From Candidatus Desulfatifera sulfidica (GTDB taxonomy: Bacteria > Desulfobacterota > Desulfobulbia > Desulfobulbales > Desulfocapsaceae), in NCBI GenBank assembly GCA_014381505.1, contig JACNLK010000027.1, positions 1 to 39,286 on the forward strand: a stretch of DNA of 39,286 nucleotides, written 5' to 3'. The translations under genes were made by a program, and so were the position numbers. The notes beneath the pieces were generated by a model, which was not told the origin of the DNA, did not search any database, and saw only the letters and a list, made by a program, of their open reading frames with translations. Below are positions 33,098-39,286 of the stretch, in pieces (the stretch's first letter is position 1; each line of letters begins with the position of its first letter).

Positions 33098-33918
33098 ATC
33101 TGTTGACCCTGCTCATTTTTCTTTATGCTGCCCTCACCTTCAACCATACGACTCTGATAGATATCCCCCATGGTTGTCCCCACAAAACGGCGAATATGGG
33201 GTTCATCAGACCACTGAATAGCCTCGGGGCTGGCAAAGACATCCATCTGACCCTGATTAAGAACAATGACCTGATCGGCCAGATTAAAAACCTTAGGGAT
33301 GTCATGGCTGACAATCACCGAGGTGTACCCCAACTGCTCCTGGGTTCGAGCAAATAACTGATAGATTTCCCGTGTCATAACCGGATCAAGCCCTGTGGTT
33401 GGTTCATCAAATAACATTATCTCCGGTTTAAGCTGCAAGGCCCGGGCCAAACCAACCCGCTTGCGCATACCGCCACTGAGCTGAGCCGGAAACTTATCTT
33501 CGTGTCCCACTAATTCCAGTTCAGCCAGGGTGCCCATAACCTGCTCACGAATCTCACCCTCACGCTTCGCTGTCCGTTCGCGCAGAGGCAGAGCCACGTT
33601 CTCAAAAACACTCAGACTGTCAAAAAGAGCCGCACCCTGAAACAGAACCCCGAACCGAGTCCGCAGACGCTCCAAGGCCAAACCGCGAATCCCTGCCACA
33701 CCTTCACCGTTCACCAGAATCTGACCCTCATCCGGCTGCATCAGCCCCAGGATCAACTTCAGTGTCACACTCTTACCCTGACCGCTCCCGCCAGCAATAA
33801 CAGTGGTTCGCCCCCGGGGAATTTTAAAATCAACCTGATCAAGGATGACCTGACGACCACCGTTTTTCTTATCAAAAGACTTGGTCACCCCTTTAAATTC
33901 TATGGCCGTATCACTCAT
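33094..33918 (-). CDS. mlaF: Mla lipid transporter ATPase
   Basis: 274 aa. ABC ATPase: Walker A GGSGQGKS (43-50), signature LSGGMRKR (147-154), Walker B IMLFDEPTTGLDP (167-179). It drives lipid movement with MlaE, and overlaps mlaE by 4 nt. The C-terminal tail past about 245 (IYQSRMVEGEGSIKK) is family-typical in length. Confidence 0.96.
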   Translation of the reverse strand: MSDTAIEFKGVTKSFDKKNGGRQVILDQVDFKIPRGRTTVIAGGSGQGKSVTLKLILGLMQPDEGQILVNGEGVAGIRGLALERLRTRFGVLFQGAALFDSLSVFENVALPLRERTAKREGEIREQVMGTLAELELVGHEDKFPAQLSGGMRKRVGLARALQLKPEIMLFDEPTTGLDPVMTREIYQLFARTQEQLGYTSVIVSHDIPKVFNLADQVIVLNQGQMDVFASPEAIQWSDEPHIRRFVGTTMGDIYQSRMVEGEGSIKKNEQGQQI

Positions 33919-34706
33919 AACAACACCGCAGTAAGCAGATAATCAAAAACCAGCACCGAGATCGATGACAGGACCACGGCCTGAGTGGTTACGCGGCTTA
34001 CACTTTCTGCGCCAAAACCTGCGCCACGGATTAAATGAACATAATATCCCCGACCGGTGCATATCCAGATCACCAAAAGTCCAAAGACAAAAGACTTGAT
34101 CACCCCGAGTCTGATATCATGATTGGTAACGCTTGAACGCATCCCCTCAAAAAAACTCCCGGAGTTAACCCCCATCAGCTTGACCCCGGCAATATAACCA
34201 CCTGCAATACCAACCACATCGAAAAGAACGGTCAACAGAGGTACAGTAATGAGAGCTGCCAGAAACTTGGGACTGATGAGATAGCGAAAGGGATCGATGG
34301 CCATACAGTCCAGGGCATCGATCTGCTCAGAAATTCGCATGATTCCAAGCTCTGCACAAATGGCAGAACCCGCGCGACCGGCCACCATAAGTGCGGTCAG
34401 AACCGGCCCCATCTCCATGATCAGGGTCAGGGCCACAGCTGAACCGAGCATACCATCGGCCCCGAACTTGTGCAGAGAATAATACCCCTGCAAGCCCAAC
34501 ACCATCCCAGTGGAAGCGGCGGTAAAAAAGATAACCACAAAAGAACCGGCGCCGATGAAATGCATCTGCTTGATAAGTTCGCCAAAGCGAAACGGGGTCC
34601 GAAAGAAACCACGCAGGGCAAGCAGAAGAAACACCCCCATGCGCCCCAAGTCCTGAAGGACAGAGAGACCAGTTGCCCCCAGACGTATTATAAAATTATC
34701 CTGCAT
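33915..34706 (-). CDS. mlaE: Mla lipid transporter permease
   Basis: 263 aa from ATG 34706, which follows AGGG; the frame is open further up to TTG 34733, without a ribosome site. Five to six membrane segments; MlaE blocks FIGAGSFVVIFFTAASTGMVLGLQGYY and ELGIMRISEQIDALDCMAIDP are intact. First gene of the mla operon, whose promoter lies about 95 nt upstream. Confidence 0.95.
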   Translation of the reverse strand: MQDNFIIRLGATGLSVLQDLGRMGVFLLLALRGFFRTPFRFGELIKQMHFIGAGSFVVIFFTAASTGMVLGLQGYYSLHKFGADGMLGSAVALTLIMEMGPVLTALMVAGRAGSAICAELGIMRISEQIDALDCMAIDPFRYLISPKFLAALITVPLLTVLFDVVGIAGGYIAGVKLMGVNSGSFFEGMRSSVTNHDIRLGVIKSFVFGLLVIWICTGRGYYVHLIRGAGFGAESVSRVTTQAVVLSSISVLVFDYLLTAVLL

Positions 34707-34798
34707 TGATTCCCTACTCATATCCCGGATCAAGGTGGCACTGAGAAGTGCAACGTGAGGCCATGTCTCTGCACCGTCAATAAAAAGTCATGAAAGAC

Positions 34799-34827
34799 AT
34801 CATATAGACTCGGAAAACCATTGTCAA
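34799..34827 (-). promoter_or_regulatory. Sigma70 promoter for the mla operon
   Basis: On the minus strand, TTGACA (34827-34822), an exact 17-nt spacer and TATGAT (34804-34799), about 93 nt before the mlaE ATG. Near-consensus. The rest of 34734-34920 shows no gene. Confidence 0.75.
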
Positions 34828-34920
34828 TTGTCAGCCACGCCTTCTTTGCCACAACACATCAACACACACCAGCAATGAACCGTCCAATCACAGGACAGAA
34901 GGGCATCTTTCATGCAAACG

Positions 34921-35961
34921 CTATTTTTTACGCGGATCAAAAGTCTCTCGCAGGGCCTCACCGATAAAAATCAAGAGAACCAAGGTACCAACCAGGACTA
35001 TAAAGGTGGAAAGCGACAGCCACCAGGCATCAATATTGGCCTTTCCCTGAGCCAGGAGCTCACCAAGACTAGGGGTCGACGGAGGCACTCCCAGTCCAAG
35101 AAAATCAAGACTTGTCAAAGCCAGGATTGACGCTGACATACGAAAGGGCAGAAAGGTGATCACCGGGGTCATTCCGTTCGGCAGAAGATGACGAACCATA
35201 ATCGTCACCCCGGAGACACCCAGGGCTCGCGCAGCCTTCACATACTCCATGTTCCGCCCCTTGAGAAACTCGGCCCGCACATAATCTGACAGCCCCATCC
35301 AACTGAAGAGAGAAAGTAGAACCAGGAGCAGCAAAATACTGGGTTTAAAAATCGAGGCAAAAATAATCAGCAGATAAAGCTCAGGCATTGCGCCCCAGAT
35401 TTCAATAAAGCGCTGAAAAAAAAGATCAGTGCGGCCACCCAGAAACCCCTGGATACCGCCAGCGACCACACCGACCACAGTTCCAACCAAAGTCAGAGCC
35501 AGACCAAAGAGAATACTCAAGCGAAAACCGTAGAGAAGCCTTGCCAGAACATCACGACCACGATCATCTGTACCCAACAGATTAGTTCTGGTCGGTGGCG
35601 AGGGCACAGGAACCGTTAAATCAAGATTAATGGAATTAAAACTGTGACGATTAACCGGAAAGAGCAACCAACTTCCAGGCGCAGTCAATTTTTCGAGCAG
35701 GTAGGGATCAAGGTAATCGGCCTCGGTTTCAAATTCTCCACCAAAGGTGGTTTCCGGATAACTGTTGAGCAGGGGGAAATACAGTCGACCCTCATGACTC
35801 ACCAGAAGCGGCACATCATTACTGACTAGTTCGGCGCACAAACTGAGGACAAAAAAGAAACCAAAAATCAACAGACTCCAATAGCCGCGACGGTTGCGCT
35901 TAAACCGATGCCAGCGGCGCTGCCCAAACCCCATCGCCTTCTGTTTTGACGGATTTTGCAT
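34921..35961 (-). CDS. ABC transporter permease, YejE/OppC-like
   Basis: 346 aa. A basic N-terminus (GFGQRRWHRFKRNRRGYWSL) and one helix, then a large periplasmic stretch with PETTFGGEFETEADYLDPY (the YejE-type insertion), then TNLLGTDDRGRDVLARLLYG and five helices with the EAA loop near YVKAARALGVSG. This matches YejE of the microcin C/peptide importer. Seven nt separate it from its partner upstream. No ATPase (yejF) follows; the next gene is mlaE after a promoter. Confidence 0.92.
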   Translation of the reverse strand: MQNPSKQKAMGFGQRRWHRFKRNRRGYWSLLIFGFFFVLSLCAELVSNDVPLLVSHEGRLYFPLLNSYPETTFGGEFETEADYLDPYLLEKLTAPGSWLLFPVNRHSFNSINLDLTVPVPSPPTRTNLLGTDDRGRDVLARLLYGFRLSILFGLALTLVGTVVGVVAGGIQGFLGGRTDLFFQRFIEIWGAMPELYLLIIFASIFKPSILLLLVLLSLFSWMGLSDYVRAEFLKGRNMEYVKAARALGVSGVTIMVRHLLPNGMTPVITFLPFRMSASILALTSLDFLGLGVPPSTPSLGELLAQGKANIDAWWLSLSTFIVLVGTLVLLIFIGEALRETFDPRKK

Positions 35962-35968
35962 ATCTTAT

Positions 35969-37018
35969 TCAGTCAAGACCCTCAAAGCTGATTCTGGGAT
36001 CAACAAAAACATAACTGAGATCCGACAACAGACGCGAAATCAGACCAATGATCGTAAAAAAATAAAGCGTCCCCAGCACCACTGGATAATCACGATTGAG
36101 CACTGACTGATAGGCCAAAAGCCCCATACCATCAAGAGAAAAAATGGTTTCAATGAGCAGACTGCCGGTAAAAAATGAAGCAATAAAATAACCAGGAAAA
36201 CCAGTGATAATCGGGATAATGGCATTGCGAAAGACATGCTTATACAGGACCTGACTCTCAGCCAAGCCCTTAGCTCGGGCGGTCAAGACATACTGCTTAC
36301 GAATCTCCTCAAGAAAGGAGTTTTTGGTCAGCATCGTCATCACTGCCAAACTCCCCACGGCACTTGCCGTGATTGGCAGAACCATGTGCCAGAGATAATC
36401 AAGAATCTTAGCACCGAATGTCAGGTCGCTCCAGTTATCAGAAACCAGGCCACGCAAAGGAAAGATACTCCAGAAACTCCCACCACCGAACAGAACAATC
36501 AAAACAATGGCCAGCACAAAACCAGGGATGGCGTACCCAACCAGGATAGCAGTGGAACTCAACACATCAAAACGGGAACCATCACGCACCGCCTTGGCAA
36601 TCCCCAAAGGAATACAAACGCCATAGACAATCACAAAACTCCATAGCCCCAGAGACATGGACACCGGCATTCGTGAGACGACAAGCTCAACCACGCTCCG
36701 ATGATAATAGTAAGACGAGCCAAAATCAAAGAACAGGTAGTTCTTCATCATGGTCAAAAAACGCTCAAGAGGGGGACGGTCAAAACCATACAACGCCTTA
36801 AGCCCGGCCAGCCGCTCACTATCAAGGCCGGAATCGCCACGATACAAAGAGCTCACACCAGAGCTCACCTCGCCACCACGGCCATGTCCTTCCATCTGAG
36901 CGACCAGTTGCTCGACCGGGCCACCGGGAACAAACTGGGTCACGATAAAGGTGACGAGCATGACCCCAAACAGGGTCGGCACCATTAACGCCAGTCGTTT
37001 CAAGATATAATAGAACAT
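35969..37018 (-). CDS. ABC transporter permease, YejB/OppB-like
   Basis: 349 aa. Six helices; the N-terminus MFYYILKRLALMVPTLFG and FVPGGPVEQLVAQMEG, followed by a loop with LYGFDRPPLERF, are typical of YejB. The EAA motif is near YVLTARAKGLAES. It pairs with the YejE-like gene as the membrane part of a peptide or opine importer. The yejA-type binding-protein gene usually upstream is not here: rnd is divergent at 37222. Confidence 0.92.
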   Translation of the reverse strand: MFYYILKRLALMVPTLFGVMLVTFIVTQFVPGGPVEQLVAQMEGHGRGGEVSSGVSSLYRGDSGLDSERLAGLKALYGFDRPPLERFLTMMKNYLFFDFGSSYYYHRSVVELVVSRMPVSMSLGLWSFVIVYGVCIPLGIAKAVRDGSRFDVLSSTAILVGYAIPGFVLAIVLIVLFGGGSFWSIFPLRGLVSDNWSDLTFGAKILDYLWHMVLPITASAVGSLAVMTMLTKNSFLEEIRKQYVLTARAKGLAESQVLYKHVFRNAIIPIITGFPGYFIASFFTGSLLIETIFSLDGMGLLAYQSVLNRDYPVVLGTLYFFTIIGLISRLLSDLSYVFVDPRISFEGLD

Positions 37019-37221
37019 ACGACCTTTATATCCTCACACATCCGAACAACACTTCAAGATTAAGGCAGAATCTCCACACGCAAACCACCCGACCATCAAA
37101 TGAAAAACAACCCTCATGTTCAGTGAACCATGGATTTATGCTTGTCTTTTTAGAGATGATATGTCTTTGTGCCATTGGACGATCCACAAAACCTCCCCTC
37201 AAAAAAAGAAACCACAGCCCA

Positions 37222-38340
37222 ATGATCACCACAGCTTCAAAACTCAAAGAACTCATCCAACAGGCACGCACCGTTGATGCCGTGGGCCTGGACACCGAAT
37301 TCATCTGGGAAAGAACCTATTATCCGGAACTGGCCTTAGTGCAACTGGCTCTCTCAAATGAAGAGTGCTACCTGATCGACCCCTGCGCCTTGAACGACCT
37401 CTCTCCTTTAGGAGAATTACTCGCTGATCCGGCGGTTGTCAAAATATTTCATGACGCCCCGCAGGATCTGATGATCCTCAGTAGAGCCACCAATGTCTGC
37501 CCCATAAATATCTTTGACACACGTCTTGCTGCAGGTTTTGCGGGACGTCCAGCCACTCTCAGCCTGAGCAACCTGTTAAGCGATCTCCTTGATGTCAATC
37601 TGCCCAAGACCGAGACACGAACCAACTGGCTACGAAGACCTCTCAGCGACAAACAACTCAGTTACGCCCTGGATGATGTCCGTTACCTGCGAGCAATGCG
37701 AGTCCTTATTCTCAGCTCACTGATGGATGCCACTGTAGTCTCATGGATGACAGAAGAGCTCGACAAATTAAACAACCCAACCACCTATATGCCTGGCCCT
37801 GATGATCTGCGTTATCAAAAAATCAAAGGGGCAGGCAACCTCAAACGCGAGGAACTGGCCATCCTTCAAGGCCTGAGCACATGGCGCGAACAGGAGGCAC
37901 GAAGACGCAACCGCCCTCGCGGCCATATCATCAATGATCAGATTCTACTGGCCCTGTCTAAAAAACCGCCGCTTAAATCATCAGACATCACAGGCTATGG
38001 CAAAATTTCCGAAAAAACAGTCAAGTATTATGGTAAACAACTGATGACAATCATCAGCGAAAACCTCGAACGCGCACCTGAAAATTACCCACCTTCATTG
38101 CGCTCCGCAAAGCTCAGCGCAGAAGACAAAAAGCAGCTCGCCACTCTCCAGGAATTTATCACCCTGAAAAGCGACATTGCAGGTCTGGACCCGGCTCTGA
38201 TTGGCAGCAACGCCGAACTCAAAAAACTGATCAAAAATCACGGCCAAGCTGACAAAATAGCATGCCTGCGCCAGGCTCAGGGCTGGCGAGGAACTTTTCT
38301 GGCCGAAGTCTTGGCAACTGCCGCTTCTCCCCTCTCCTGA
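37222..38340 (+). CDS. rnd: Ribonuclease D
   Basis: 372 aa. The 3'-5' exonuclease trims tRNA precursors. DEDDy residues are seen: D24 and E26 (GLDTEF), D82 (FHDAPQDL), and Y148 with D152 (YALDDVRYL). An HRDC domain follows (about 205-285: EELAILQGLSTWREQEARRRNRPRG and later). Starts at ATG 37222; the frame runs up to 37123 without family sequence. A tail of about 80 residues extends past the HRDC. It reads divergently from yejB. Confidence 0.93.
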   Translation: MITTASKLKELIQQARTVDAVGLDTEFIWERTYYPELALVQLALSNEECYLIDPCALNDLSPLGELLADPAVVKIFHDAPQDLMILSRATNVCPINIFDTRLAAGFAGRPATLSLSNLLSDLLDVNLPKTETRTNWLRRPLSDKQLSYALDDVRYLRAMRVLILSSLMDATVVSWMTEELDKLNNPTTYMPGPDDLRYQKIKGAGNLKREELAILQGLSTWREQEARRRNRPRGHIINDQILLALSKKPPLKSSDITGYGKISEKTVKYYGKQLMTIISENLERAPENYPPSLRSAKLSAEDKKQLATLQEFITLKSDIAGLDPALIGSNAELKKLIKNHGQADKIACLRQAQGWRGTFLAEVLATAASPLS

Positions 38341-38402
38341 TTCATGTCAAATCGGCACATCACTCCACCACTCGACTTTTTAACCGGTTGCCCGTTCACT
38401 GC

Positions 38403-38431
38403 TTGACAGGTTTTTCTTTTTTTAGTAATTA
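38403..38431 (+). promoter_or_regulatory. Candidate sigma70 promoter for ffh
   Basis: TTGACA (38403-38408), a 17-nt spacer and TAATTA (38426-38431), about 135 nt before the ffh ATG. The leader between them shows no gene. Confidence 0.55.
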
Positions 38432-38565
38432 TATTCTCTTTTATGGTTCCTGTGGCCAATTTTCCACGTTCACAACCGGCCGGCAAGATCGATAACGTAC
38501 TCATAAGATAAAGAAAAACTGCCACGATAGGCAAAAAAAACAGAACAGACCACACTGTACCAATC

Positions 38566-39286
38566 ATGTTTGAAAATCTGACAGACCGGCTGGAAGGAGT
38601 CTTCAAAAAGCTCCGTGGCCACGGCAAAATCTCGGAGGAGAATATCAAGGAGTCAATGCGCGAAGTGCGCATGGCCTTACTTGAAGCCGATGTCAACTTT
38701 CAGGTGGTCAAAAAATTTATTGCCGCAGTCACCGACAAGGCCGTGGGATTGGAAGTTTCCCGTGCCCTGTCCCCGGGTCAGCAGATCATCAAGATTGTCC
38801 ATGACGAACTGATCAGCCTGCTCGGCGGCAACACAGAAAATTTACGTCTGGACGGCCAGCAGCCCGTAACCATCATGATGGCGGGCCTCCAAGGTTCCGG
38901 TAAAACGACAACCTCGGGTAAATTGGCGCGAATGCTGAAAAGCAAGGGTCGTCGTCCCTATCTGGTTCCAGCTGATATTTACCGCCCGGCGGCAATTGAA
39001 CAATTGCAGGTTCTGGGCAAACGACTCGATGTCCCTGTTCATCCATCGACCACCGAGATGAAGCCAGTGGATATCTGCCGTCAAGCCATGGCTGCAGCAG
39101 CTGAACACGACTACGACACCTTGATCATCGACACCGCAGGGCGCCTCCATGTTGATGAGACCCTGATGGCCGAACTGAAAGAAATTCAAAATGCCATCCA
39201 TCTGAGTGAAGTCTTGTTCGTGGCCGACTCCATGACCGGTCAGGACGCGGTGACTGTTGCCGACAAGTTCAACAAAGATTTGGAAA
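38566..39286 (+). CDS. ffh: Signal recognition particle protein Ffh (5' part, cut by window end)
   Basis: The first 240 residues of about 450. N-domain MFENLTDRLEGVFKKLRG, then ALLEADVNF. The G domain has G1 GLQGSGKTTT (about 106-115), the DIYRPAAIEQL block and the DTAGR motif (about 187-191). GTPase of the signal recognition particle that targets nascent membrane proteins. The window ends inside the G domain, so the methionine-rich M domain is not seen. ATG 38566 fits the family N-terminus; the ribosome site is weak. Confidence 0.96.
   Translation, partial: MFENLTDRLEGVFKKLRGHGKISEENIKESMREVRMALLEADVNFQVVKKFIAAVTDKAVGLEVSRALSPGQQIIKIVHDELISLLGGNTENLRLDGQQPVTIMMAGLQGSGKTTTSGKLARMLKSKGRRPYLVPADIYRPAAIEQLQVLGKRLDVPVHPSTTEMKPVDICRQAMAAAAEHDYDTLIIDTAGRLHVDETLMAELKEIQNAIHLSEVLFVADSMTGQDAVTVADKFNKDLE

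Overview
The window looks like chromosomal DNA of an anaerobic Gram-negative bacterium, most likely Desulfobacterota (Desulfobulbales-like). Reasons: a cysteine-rich PxxKW-type protein, a UGA-encoded selenocysteine thioredoxin-fold protein, an EtfA with a fused ferredoxin domain next to an acyl-CoA dehydrogenase, a two-gene Rieske/b6-like cytochrome complex, and an outer-membrane lipid transport (Mla) operon. This is inference; there is no rRNA gene to check it. No phage, CRISPR array or plasmid module was seen. The one mobile-like signal is a ~164-bp element with imperfect terminal inverted repeats.

Layout. 1-2455: a class II histone-deacetylase-like hydrolase on the minus strand, then a plus-strand pair made of a hidden selenoprotein (1351-1605, internal UGA) and a CaCA-family antiporter. 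2534-4641: leuA on the minus strand behind a Leu-rich leader peptide and attenuator. 4900-9789: ilvB-ilvN, psd, pssA and a zinc-ribbon methyltransferase. 9933-15543: a small membrane zinc-ribbon protein, asd, rsmD, coaD, Rieske protein, cytochrome b, TatD and YggS. 15687-19115: the PxxKW protein (minus), pilC, the MITE-like element, an HU/IHF protein and an orphan ParB-like protein.

19156-30444 is a long minus-strand cluster. In transcription order it reads rpmF, plsX, fabH, acyl-CoA dehydrogenase, etfB, ferredoxin-etfA, fabG, acpP, fabF, rpiB, then glyA, nrdR, ribD. The dehydrogenase/ETF trio sits where fabD is usually found, and no enoyl-ACP reductase gene is in the window. 30697-34706 (minus) is a complete mla operon (E-F-D-A-C) ending in a lone cyclic-nucleotide-binding-domain protein. 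34921-37018 (minus) holds two YejB/YejE-like permeases without their binding protein or ATPase. 37222-39286 (plus) holds RNase D and the start of ffh, cut by the window end.

The strongest signals beyond routine annotation are (1) the selenoprotein missed by standard ORF calling, (2) the leucine attenuator with a leader peptide of 8 Leu in 25 residues, (3) the redox trio inside the fatty-acid synthesis cluster, and (4) the short inverted-repeat element before the HU/IHF gene.
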